A stretch of DNA of 64,000 bases, from NCBI RefSeq assembly GCF_001411555.2, contig NC_049903.1:23572270-23636269 (forward strand), given 5' to 3'. Under the pieces are notes generated by a model. That model worked only from the letters and a program-made list of their open reading frames with translations, was not told where the DNA came from and did not search any database. Origin of the DNA: Juglans regia. Taxonomy: Eukaryota; Streptophyta; Magnoliopsida; Fagales; Juglandaceae. A program made the translations under genes and the position numbers. Shown one piece after another: positions 1-10,948 of the stretch. The stretch's first letter is position 1; every line of letters begins with the position of its first letter.

Positions 1-1337
1 CATCCACTGCTGCGGCATCGCCAACCATCCCCCACGGCCCAGCTTCTCCATTGTCCTCAAACGAAAACCACCCAACAGACGTGCACCACCCAGCCACTAC
101 CTTGTACACACCACCACCTTGCCAACCTCCACATTCCCTCGGTTCTAGCCACCACTTCGGAAGGGAGCTCTACATTGCCACCACCCTTCACTGTGAAACC
201 AAGCCACCATAGCACGCTAAGAGGCCTCTGTTTTCACATGCCAAAAACAGAACAACCCACCACCAGTTCCACCTTAAACTGCAACTCCTTGTGTCAAGCG
301 AACCCACCGCAAGCTACCCAGCCACCACAAGCGTCGCACGGTGCAGTCCTTGCCACACTCGAACAACCACCCAGTCACCGTGAGCCCTATCCCGAACCAC
401 CATACCCAACCTGGAGTTGTCGTGAGCCACCATCACAGCACCTTCACCCCTCTCGACTACTCCCTGTCGGCTTGGTCTTCATGCTCTCTCCCTCTCTTTG
501 AACTCCACCGCCTGCCACGGAAGAGACTGCCGTGATTGTATCTCGCCAGCCCAGCCCCTGCATCTTCACGTGTTCCCTACTTTCCCTCGGTGAGTGTTCT
601 TTTCTTGTTATGTCGTGATCTCTCTCTCTCTCTCTGTGTGTTCTCTCTCTCTCTCTCTCTCATGTCTTTCTCTCACACTCTCCCTCTCTTTGTGCCCTGC
701 CACCACACCCAGTTGTGCCACTGTCGACATCCACTCATTGCCGCTCCAATCCGTTGTCGCGAGGTTCCCTCGCGGTGAGCTTGGTTGCATTGCATGGTAC
801 AATTATGTTTTATTCCCAGAAATCTGCCCATGCATTTTATCATGTTTCCTAAAATATCCCTATTATTTGGCAGGCTCTATTTTGGGTCATTGTCTATCTA
901 CTATACTTATAGTATAATTTTGTGAAGGCTGTGTTTTAATATAAGATCGTATAAAGAAAATGATTTAAATTATATTATGTTAATCCCTTGTCGTATAGCA
1001 TTTGGAAAGCATGTTGAAGAAATTGTTTTCAGTATAATTATATTACTTTCAATAGTAAATAAAAAGAGTTTTAATTTTATTAAATGAGTTTCCAGCTTGT
1101 TTCATTATTTGAATTTGATATAAGTATATTATTAAGTTGTAAATTAGAAGTATTTAATCCTTTTTTAAACACTAAGCCGATTATACGATACAAGTCCTTT
1201 ATGTTTTTTTTTAAAAATTAGATATGATTTAGAATATTTATTGAATTACTATTGTTTAAAAAATGTATGAATTTCCTACTACATTATATGTTGGCAGTAT
1301 TAAATTATCGTGTTAATAATAGTTTATAGAGATATAA

Positions 1338-3937
1338 TGTAACGCCCTGGTCCAGCACGGGTCTGAGAGTTACTTCCTAACACTTAAACTCACCTTTCAA
1401 CAATATGAAAATAGACTCCAAATTCTCAAAATCATATAGAAACTTTGATTCAAGCCACTATACTTAAATCATCTCACCCAAAGCCTCAAAATCTTGATCC
1501 TCAGCTGAACCATCAAAATATCTGAAAAATATTATGGAGATAAGGGGTGAGTTATCAACAACTCAGTAAGCAGAGAGCATATATTAGCATGAAAACATGA
1601 GCATTTATAACGTTCGGTATGCAGAACAAGACATTTACTTTCAGAATGCAGAAACAACATGTTTTCTTTCGAAATGCATAAACAAAACTTGTTACAAAAT
1701 ATAAGAGCGAAATTTTTAGAAAAACAAAATTGTTCTAAAAAAGAAAGTCATTTGGCATATCCAAACTGAAACATTATATTCATATCATCTTATAGCATCA
1801 CATCGGGATAAATACCATGTTTAACCCCCGTGGTAGAGTTATAAACCACCATTATACCCGTGGCTGGGCCGTATACCAGGTTTCACCCCCGTGGTAGGGT
1901 TATAAACAACCATTATACCCGTGACTGGGCCGTATTCCATGTTTCACCCTCGTGGTAGGGTTATAAACCACCATTATACCTGTGGCTGGGCCGTATTCCA
2001 TGTTTCACCCCCGTGGTAGGGTTATAAACCACCATTATACCCGTGGCTGGGCCGTATTCCATGTTTCACCCTTGTGGTAGGGTTATAAACCACCATTATA
2101 CCCGTGGTTGGGCCTTAACAGAAACAGAACGGAATATCATCGAAACCATATCACATTCAAATACAGAATCAGAACTTCATGCTAAGGTTTTCAGATGACA
2201 CATTATATCAAAACAAAATACTGAAAAGCTTCAGATCATTTCACATGTTCGAAATAAACAGACACCAAAACATCTTCATTTATTCATAGCAAAAACTTTT
2301 AGACTTTCGTATTCGCTCTTTTTGTATAGTTCAGAAACAGAATGCACAAAACTAGCTCATGTCTACACCAGTCATGACAGAAAATAGTTTCTCTTATAGA
2401 ATTTATGCATATGTAGAACAAACATCTGAGGTCGTTTTTAGATTTCTTTTCAAAAACAAACATGCTTCCTTTCAAAGTCAACCTCATTTCATTTCTTTTA
2501 TGCAAAACTAGTATATAAACCCCGCTTACCTGGACAACTTAGCTTTTCAAAATTTTCCTCAAAAAATGTCGAGTCGACTATAAATCGTCACCTATAAAAA
2601 TAATCACATAATTTTCGTAAATTTCAATCAATCACGGATTTCCATATTTAAGCCTAAACTTCTAAAATAACTTATTTTAATTTCTCAAAACTTAAAATCC
2701 TCATAATCCCAAAATATATTATCACTTCCTAAAAATCACCAATATTCACCATGACCAACGTCAAACTCAAAACACCAATATTTAAACCCAAAACAGCCAA
2801 CAAATCTCATAGCATAAACCAATCACACCAACAACTCCATCATCTAATCCATCCAACCCCCGTACTCCTCAGACTTAGTCCGGTAAAACCAATCAATTCA
2901 CAGTAAAATGAGTTAGTGCAAAAATACATTTAAATCACAAAAGTTCTTTAGAAAAATACTTACAATGCTATAATATAATTTTTGAAAGATCACGGAGGTG
3001 CTAGAAGCGGCAACGCAGCAACAAAACAGTGCCAAATGCACTGTGGCCGTGGATCTTAAAAACCCACTTTTGAACGGTGACAAACCAAGACCCGAGACTG
3101 CTAGGGTATGGCTTAGGGATGTCGGTGAAGCTAGTGGTGGTAGTGGTTGGCCGTGGGTGGTGGTTGAAGGCCAAAATGCTCAAATCGGAGATGGAGATAG
3201 ATGGGTTTCACCGGTGACAGATCGGAGACAAGGATGGGTGCATTAGCTAGCTGGGAGGTCGAGGATAAAGTAGTTAAGAAATGGTGGCCGGAGGTGGAGC
3301 GACGGCGGCGTGTGAGCGAAGAGAAGGCCGCGGCTTTAAGTTGCTCGTGGAGGAGAACAGCGGCGAGTTAGGGGCTGAGATTGGAGGGTGGTGGTCGCCA
3401 GTTGATGGGGAAGCAAATGGGCTGGGTGGTGATGGTCACGGCGGCGCGTGGCGGTGGCTGGGTGGAGAGAAGAAAAATGCACAGGAAGATAGAGGGAGGG
3501 GGCATCGCACGTAAAGCAGCAGTTCTGGAAGGAAAAAAAAAAGTGGAAAGAGAAAAAGAAAGAGGAAAAAGAAAAATGGAGGGAAATGAATGAGGTCTAA
3601 TCCTCACAACTTGGGTCACAAAATTTCAACGAAAATTATTTCAAAACAACAGTTTAAATAAAATAAATTTAAACACAGTGACTAAGTAAAATAAAATAAT
3701 TAAATCCAACAATACAATAATTTTAAAACCCACAAACTAATTTAAATAAGAGAAATTTAAATGATTAAAAATTATTAATATTAAGGAAACATGTCAAATT
3801 TAATTTTCACAAATTTAAAAATAAAATCATAAAAATAAACCCACTAAAATCTGAAAATTTAAAACAAGAGAATCAATTTTTAAATTAATAACAAATAATC
3901 CTTCAATTAAAAATACACTAAAATACGGGGTGTTACA
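1338..3937 (-). mobile_element. solo LTR, minus orientation, nested inside a related LTR
   Basis: On the minus strand it starts TGTAACACCCC and ends GGGCGTTACA. The 5 bp flanks are identical: TATAA at 1333-1337 and 3938-3942, a clean target-site duplication. There is no internal domain, PBS or polypurine tract, so this is a solo LTR of about 2.6 kb. Its text matches the host LTR at 3938-5312 read in reverse, for example the ~61 bp minisatellite and the block near 1539-1580. It therefore belongs to the same or a sister family and forms a long inverted repeat with the host. The ORFs at 2998-3619 lie in its purine-rich part and match no family I know. Confidence 0.85.
1813..2112 (-). repeat. ~61 bp minisatellite, 5 units, inside the solo LTR
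   Basis: The unit reads on plus as TTCACCCCCGTGGTAGGGTT, then ATAAACCACCATTATACCCG and TGGCTGGGCCGTATTCCATG. It recurs about every 61 bp with few differences. The same unit occurs on the other strand at 4599-4838. Confidence 0.9.
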
Positions 3938-4598
3938 TATAAGTTTTAAATATGATTAAGTTAATTTTCGAAATGAATCTAAGTTGTATTGCCATATTTA
4001 ATAAAATTATTTTATAATAAGTTAAGACTATTTTTTTAATGATAATATATTTATTAGATTTCTGATAACTAGATAGTTATCAAAACTATTTCCGCAGTAC
4101 GAATTTAAGTAAACGGAGAGCTTTAGCAAGTCTTTTTAGAAGTTTAGTAACGCTTAGTGTTTTGTATAGGTGATGATTGACATTCATTCACCGTGATTGT
4201 GGAAAGATTCAGAATAGTACTAAATGAGGTTGACTTTGAAAATATGCATTTTTGTTTTTGAAAAGAAATCTGAAAATGACCTCAGATGTTTATTCTGCAT
4301 ATGCATAAATTCTATATAAAAGAAAGTATTTTCTATCATGACTGGTGTAGACATGAACTAATTTTGTACATTATGTTTTTGAACTATGCAAAAAGAAAGA
4401 ATATGAAAATTTAAAAGTTTTGCTATGAATAAATGAAGATGTTTTGGTTTCTATTTATTTCGAACATGTGAAATGATCTGAAGCTACTCAGTATTTTGTT
4501 TTGATATGATGTATCATCTAAGAACCTTGGCATGGAGTTCTGATTCTGTATCTGAATGTGATTTGATTCAGATAATGTTCCATTCTGTTTCTATTGAG

Positions 4599-4838
4599 GC
4601 CCAACCACAGGTATAATGGTGGTTTATAACCCTACCATGGGGGTGAAACATGATATACGGCCCAACCACGCGTATAATGGTGGTTTATAACCTACCACGG
4701 GGTGAAACATGGAATACGGCCCAACCACGGGTATAATGGTGGTTTATAACCCTACCACGGGGGTGAAACATGGTATACGGCCCAACCACGGGTATAATGG
4801 TGGTTTATAACCCTACCACAGGGGTTAAACATTGTATG
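4599..4838 (+). repeat. ~60 bp minisatellite, 4 units, inside the host LTR
   Basis: GCCCAACCAC recurs at 4599, 4660, 4719 and 4780. Each unit continues with GGTATAATGGTGGTTTATAA and a CCCTACCACGGGGG stretch. It is the reverse-complement relative of the array at 1813-2112, so the two could pair. Confidence 0.9.
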
Positions 4839-5312
4839 TCCCGATGTGATGCTAAGAAATGATATGATTATAATGTTTCAGTTTGGAAATGTCAATGGAT
4901 TTTTCTTTTTGGGAAACAAGTTTGTCTCTTTGGAAATTTCGCTCTAGTGTTTTTGTGCCAAGTTTGTTTATGCATTTCAAGAGTAAATATGTTGTTTTTG
5001 CATTCTGAAAGTAAATATTTTATTTGCATACTGAACGTTATAAATGCTAATGTTTACATGCAAGTATATGCTCTCTACTTACTGAGTTGTTGATAACTTA
5101 TCCCTTATCTTCACAATATTTTTCAGATATTTTGATGGTTCAGCTGAGGATCAAGATTTTGAGGCATTGGGTGAGATGATTTAAGTATAGTGGTTTGAAT
5201 CGAATTTTCTATATGATATTGGGAATTTGGAGTCTATTTTTTTATATTATTGAAAGGTGAGTTTAAGTATTAGGAAGTAACTCTCCGACCCGTGCAGGAC
5301 CAGGACGTTACA

Positions 5313-5560
5313 ATCCGAACGTACTACTTTTTAAATTTATTTATGTCTCAACATTCGAACGTTAATCCTTTACGTTCGCATGTAAACATAAGTTTGAACG
5401 TGCATGTTATACATTCGCACCTATGCGCTTTACGTGCAAACGTAAAGGATACACATCCGAACGTAAATTTATTTGTATTGTTTTACATGCAAACGTAAGG
5501 AATACACGTCCGAATGTTTTATCTTAACATTCGAACATTTATTTTGCTATGTTCAAACGT
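5313..5560 (+). repeat. subterminal ACGTTCGAACGT-type repeats, left side of CACTA-like #1
   Basis: About a dozen degenerate copies of TTCGAACGT, ACGTTCGCATGT, TGCAAACGTAA and CCGAACGTAA occur in roughly 250 bp, in both orientations. The same motif family recurs at 7120-7188, 13113-13200, 43790-44275 and 50690-50830. Confidence 0.75.
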
Positions 5561-5636
5561 TAATGCAGAGCAGCTTAAAATTATTTGGACAATGCATCGA
5601 TGTAAATAATTTTTTTTCCTTTTCTATTTTCAGGAT

Positions 5637-6821
5637 ATGGCTTATCCTCTGCATACTAGGAAACGAGGGAGGGAATGAGCCACTCAGGACACTGCTCGTA
5701 TCGGGGCTCGTATTGTTATGTTAGAGCGAGAGGTCTTGATTAATGACTTCGACGAACTCATATGAGAGCAGACGAACCTAAGAGATGTTTTCCTTAGTAG
5801 AGGCTGAGGAAATATCTGCACATTGAGGGGGAAGGTATACCCCTCAATGGTTTAGGAGGTCTATATGGGGATGTGTGACATGCCTCAGGACGTATCCTCT
5901 AACAACGTGACTGTACACGGTGTTTCCATTGAGATTTCACCATATGTCATTGCCGAGCACCTCGGCATTCGTCGAGGAGTTGAGACATCTGCACACGCTA
6001 CACCCCGTGAGGATGTAGGCACTTCTACATCATCTACTGGCCACCCATTTGAGCCAGCATCAGCCAGAGATGCAGACCTGTTAGAGGCCGAGGATACTGA
6101 CCTCAAGGCTCGGGATGATGATCGAGATGAGGATTTCTACATCCTCACCGGGAGGGACCACATGCAGATCGAGAGGAAGAACGCCTTCAACCAGAACCAT
6201 TTGTTACCTTTCTTCCTCATGTTGCACCTTGATGTTGCAATAAACGTGGATCCTGTGGCACATAAAACCACATTTAGTCGGCTTCAGGCACAGTTTTTTA
6301 TACGAGTGGCACGTGGAGATCCCATAGATTTGCCACTACACATCTTTGAGAGGATCCGATACGAGGTGAGTATCGTCTCCACGGATAATCTCTCATACGG
6401 TGTCCTAATCAGCCGACTATTACTTGCACGGGGAGTGCCAACCCAGCCAGAGGAGCAGGTCAAAGATCAAATGAGCCCCCTCGACCTGACCACGCATCGA
6501 CGTAGCATTGGACAGGCGATGGGACGTCAGCCACTCCCTGTAGAGGATCTAGTTCCTCCGATGCAACCTGAGCCAGGTCATGTGGGGAGTAGTAGTCAGC
6601 AAACGCCAAGTACATCTGCAGGAGATGCGCGGCCTGCTTGGGTTGATGCGGTGATCTCACAGCTAACTGCGCATATCGATCATAAGATCGATCGATCACT
6701 CGCGGCTATATCGGTGTCTGTCGAAGAGCTCACCCTTCGTGTAACTATCATCAACGACAAGGTTGATACCTTGACTGAGGAGGTACGGAGTTCGACTTTC
6801 GCGGACAACGCTATCATCTGA
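5637..6821 (+). pseudogene. putative plant transposon protein gene, copy 1 (5' third broken)
   Basis: A pyrimidine tract ending TTTTCAG precedes ATGGCTTATCC at 5637, so this looks like an exon after a splice acceptor. The same frame runs to 6821 but has stops near 5679, 5763, 5806 and 5853. From 5865 it is open for 318 codons. That part includes the NxxNAFxQNHLLPFF and RVARGDPIDLP segments and an LSYGVLISRLLLARGV stretch typical of the 'putative plant transposon protein' domain family. It ends in a coiled-coil-like tail (WVDAVISQLTAHIDHKIDRS and onward). The related copy at 44349-50555 aligns over the whole length. No catalytic motif is recognisable; the biochemical role of the family is not known to me. 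Confidence 0.65.
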
Positions 6822-7188
6822 GTGTTGTTTACTAAATTCTATCATATTTTGTATTTGACTTTTGAAATTTGTAAAGAAAAATATTGTATGAATATTTCTA
6901 TCGTTTTTTAATTTCAATTCTCAATTTTCTTTAATGTAATATTTTTCAAGTTTAATACTAAATCACTGCCCTTCAAATATATATAAACATAAATATATAT
7001 ATTTATATATTATAAATTGTGTATGTATAAATATGTACAAGTCAATTTTTTAGACTTGTTCACAAATTATGCACTATAAAAACGTATAATTTTTAAATTA
7101 GAGTCATATTTAATTTAAATTTACAATTAACGTTCAAACATTAGTAATTAACGTTCGAACATTGGCGCAAAACATTTCACGTTCAAAC
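6822..7188 (+). other. non-coding 3' part of CACTA-like #1
   Basis: AT-rich sequence with TATATA runs near 6977-7035, then subterminal motifs (AACGTTCAAAC, TTAACGTTCGAAC) up to the LTR insertion. No gene seen. Confidence 0.6.
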
Positions 7189-9099
7189 TGTAATACCCAG
7201 CTCCTTCTTCTTACGTATGCTTCTCTCTTTCTGACGTATGTTTCGTCTTGATGACGTAAGCAAATCCCAAAGGCAGAGATTATGTGATCATCTGCCTTTC
7301 TCACTAGCGACTGCGAGCCACGTTATGCGTGCCTAACCATGATGGCGCGTCTCAAAAGATATCGTGTGACTTCTAGGGCATGCCCAGTGTTTTAAATATG
7401 CTGGAAATATTTATAAGGAGTATTTCCATCATTATTGAATTAACATTTGATCTTAAATACGACAATCATAATATTATTGAAGAGCTCCAAAAATATTATA
7501 ATTGCCAGAAATCATTTTAATATTATTATTAAAATGATTTCAATTATTTAAGATATTATGGGATTTAAATTATGTTGAGAACTTTTATTAATTAAATGGT
7601 TTAACCCTTTTAAATATGTTAAGTGAGACTTCATCATTCTATTAATGATGAAGAATATTATTTTATAAACTAAAGTTAGTTTAAAATAATATTTACCTTA
7701 ATTCCTCTAAGTGCTTTTAATTAAGTTAATGTTTTACGCATTTTCAAATCAGTATTTTAATTCCTCGTCGTTAGATCGTTGTGTAGATCCCCAGATGAAA
7801 GGACTGGGTTAAATACCCAGACCCCTCTCTTTCCCTCTCATTTCCCCGTAACCCTCTCTCTCCTCCCTCTCTCATTCGGTGTAGGCTGTACGCAGACCCA
7901 CCCCACGCCGAACGGCTTAAGGCCTCAGCCGTCGTGCGTCGCCCTTCCTCACTGCCGGCACCAATGGCTTGCTCTCCCTCCAGCGAGTCCATCCATGCCG
8001 ACCTCTCCCCCTCATGCTCTCCCTTTCTCCATTTCGGGACTGCACAGCCCGTATGGGCTTAGTGCGCGTAGCACCGCCGTGCGCCGCCCTCCAACGCCAC
8101 CACTCCCTCGACAGCTTCCTCTACCACCGGGCACCACTCCCCAGTGAGCTTGGCCTCTATTATGTAGCCACCTCCCCTCCGTCGCACACACACACGCACA
8201 AGGAGACCCACGCACGGCTTCACAGTGCGCGGCCCCTAGCGCCGCCGTGCGCAGCACCCACGGCCACCTAGCAACACCATGGCTCCTCCCCGAGCTCCTC
8301 CATGTGACCCATGGCCAGAAACCCCCTCCTCTACCTCACGGCTTCTCCCCCCCTATCACGCATGGGTTGCACGCCGTGCACCACCATGCACCGCCACCCA
8401 TGGCTGATGACCGCCATGTCTAGCCTCCTCAGGCCGCCACCAAGCCAACCCGACCTCCATTGGCCCCGATCTGTCATCCACGAGAGCACACTCTCTCTCT
8501 CACTCTCCCACGGCTTCTCCTCCACGGTATGGCCAGATCTGCCACCGTGAGCCATCGTGGCCCCACCTCGACGCCACCACGAGATTCACCGCACCTCCCT
8601 TAGCCAAGCCCTAGGTCCAAACCACCACTTTGTGTGGTGGGTAACCACTACATGTGATGGACAGTCACTGTGTGTGATTGACCGCCACTGTACATAGCTA
8701 GATCCGTCGTGTTATGCCCCTTGCCATCATCACAAGGCCATCACGAGCCTTTCCAAGACCACACCTACCTATCCAAACACCTAAACAGTCACCGTACGTG
8801 AGTTAGCCGCCACATACGACTCTTCCGACATCATCGGCTATGACGGTCAACGAGCAACGCACGGGTTATTCCGTCGATGGTATAACCCTCTATCCCTCGT
8901 AATTATGTTAGATATTGATTAGTTGACTAAGTTGTGGACTGTGCTGTTAGTATTTGTGGAGTTGTGGCATTGTGATGAAGTGTTGGGCATTCTGTGTAGT
9001 GAAGTGTTGGGCTTATCTGTGTTGTATGGAGGTGCATTGTGCCGTGTAGTGTACTGTGATGTGTTGGGTGTAGATGGGAAGTGTTGTGGACTGTGCCAT

Positions 9100-10560
9100 G
9101 TAGTGTGATTGGGGAATATGTGCTGTAATGGTGGCACGGTATATGTGGAATGGATACAATGCACGCTGAGTGTACTCTGTGTGCATGTGGCGTGTTGTAT
9201 ATGTAGGGAGTACAAATGGAATGTACTCCATGTGATGGTGAGATGCACCATAGGGCGGGTACGCCATAATGGTGACATGCCGTGATGTGTATGAAGGGAG
9301 TATACGATGGGTGTACTCTGTGTGGGGTATAGTATATGTGAGGAGTACACGTGGAGTGTACTCTATGTGGTGGAGTAATGCACCATGTGGTGGATATGCC
9401 ATAATGGTGATGTGGCATGTGGAATGGGAATAGTACGCGCTGTGTATACTTTATGTGTGGCGTAATGTGAGACAAGGAAAGTATATGTAAAATATACCCT
9501 CCTGACGTATTGTGGAACGGGATGGGTACAAGTGGAGTGTACTCAGTGGCGTAGTGTGTGTAAGAGGAGTACATGTGGAATGTACTCAATGTGGTGGACG
9601 ATGCACCATATGGCGTGTATGCCATAATGGTAATGTGGCATGTTGTATATGTGGGGAGTACATGTGGAATGTACTCCATGAGATGGTGAGATGCACCATA
9701 TGGCATGTATGCCATAGTGGTGATGTGGCGTAACATGCATGGAGTATATGCAGAGTGTATTCTATGTAGTAGAGCGACGTACCATATGGCGAGTATGCCA
9801 TAGTGGTGATGTGTCGTAGTGTATATGAAGGGAGTATACGAGGAGTGTACTCCATATGATATGGTGATGCACCATATGGCGTGTATGCCATAGTGGTGAT
9901 GTGGCGTAACATGCATGGATTATATGCAGAGTGTATTCTATGTAGTGGAGCGACGTACCATATGGCAAGTATGTCATAGTGGTGATGTGTCGTAGTGTGT
10001 ATGAAGGGAGTATACGAGGAGTGTACTCCATATGATATGGTGATGCACCATATGGCAAGTATGCCATAGTGGTGATGTGATATGTATGTGGGGAGTACAT
10101 GTGGAATGTACTCCATGAGAAGGTGAGATGCACCATATGGCGTGTATGCCATAGTGGTGATGTGGCGTAACATGCATGGATTATATGCAGAGTGTATTCT
10201 ATGTAGTGGAGCGACGTACCATATGGCAAGTATGTCATAGTGGTGATGTGTCGTAGTGTGTATGAAGGGAGTATACGAGGAGTGTACTCCATATGATATG
10301 GTGATGCACCATATGGCAGGTATGCCATAGAGGTGATGTGATATGTATGTGAGGAGTACATGTGGAATGTACCCTATGTGGTGGAGTGATACACCATATG
10401 GCAAGGATGCCATAATGGAGATGTGTCGTAGTGTATGAAGGGAGTACACGGGGAGTGTACTCCATGTGATAAAGTGATGTACCATATGGCGGGTATGCCA
10501 TAGTGGTGATATGGTGTGTATGGATGGAGTACATATGGAATGTACTCCATATGATAGGTG
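9100..10560 (+). repeat. ~88 bp tandem array of hairpin-forming units, about 13 units
   Basis: The anchor ACCATATGGC recurs at 9605, 9695, 9781, 9871, 9957, 10047, 10132, 10218, 10308, 10393 and 10481, spaced 85-90 bp; weaker units precede it. Each unit has two dyads: GGAGTACAT facing ATGTACTCC, and CACCATATGGC facing GCCATAGTGGTG. Long minus-strand reading frames here are by-products of the repeat and match no protein family. Confidence 0.9.
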
Positions 10561-10931
10561 AAGTAGTGGAATAAGTGTAAGAGTACGCAGCGGAAGCATG
10601 ACTGGGCAACGTCACGAAGTGACGTGGTTATTAGAAGTCATGCTTATGATGGGTGAAGTGTTAAAGTGTAGAAATGGCGTAACGGGAACGTGACGAGATG
10701 TCATGATGTGACGGGAGTACGTGAGGAACCGTACTCGTGATGAGTCAGGAGTGATGTAGTAGAATGCTAGGTAACACGACAAGGTCACAGTGTAGCCCTG
10801 GAGCAATCTTGGGCTATATAACGTGACATGAAACGTAGTTATGAATGGAGTCTTGTCATGTTAAGTGTTGGGATGAACTGTCAAAAGGGACGGGTAGCGT
10901 GAAGAGCGATGCTAGCCGGGTTAAGAGAAGA

Positions 10932-10948
10932 TTGGTATTGGAGTATGG
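10932..10948 (+). other. PBS-like site inside LTR copy A
   Basis: TTGGTATTGGAGTATGG resembles the tRNA-iMet primer-binding site TTGGTATCAGAGC. Copy B has a better match, TTGGTATCGGAGTATGG on the minus strand at 47279-47295. No LTR-type end (CA preceded by a GGGCGTTA-like motif) precedes it, so its function is doubtful. Confidence 0.35.

Larger units (their letters stand above)
1..5312 (+). mobile_element. LTR of a Ty3/gypsy-like element, left end outside window, interrupted at 1338-3937
   Basis: The right end shows the plant gypsy LTR finish (ACTCTCCGACC... then GGACGTTACA at 5303-5312) and is followed directly by unrelated DNA, with no primer-binding site. It is therefore a solo LTR or the 3' LTR of a longer element. 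Bases 1-780 are C-rich, with CT tracts at 617-665; the remainder is AT-rich. Bases 3938-5312 continue the same LTR after the nested insertion. The body resembles the LTRs at 14983 and 18032 and shares a conserved block at 5079-5110. ORFs in the C-rich part look like composition artefacts. At least 2.7 kb of LTR is present without the insertion. Confidence 0.7.

Noticed and set aside
175..917. Proline/serine-rich frames at the window start
   Set aside because: C-rich LTR sequence with CT tracts; similar composition in the other LTRs gives unrelated frames.
8919..10615. Long minus-strand frames of 126-337 codons rich in H, Y, T
   Set aside because: They follow the ~88 bp hairpin array, repeat the same text in several frames, and match no protein family. 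Repeat artefact.
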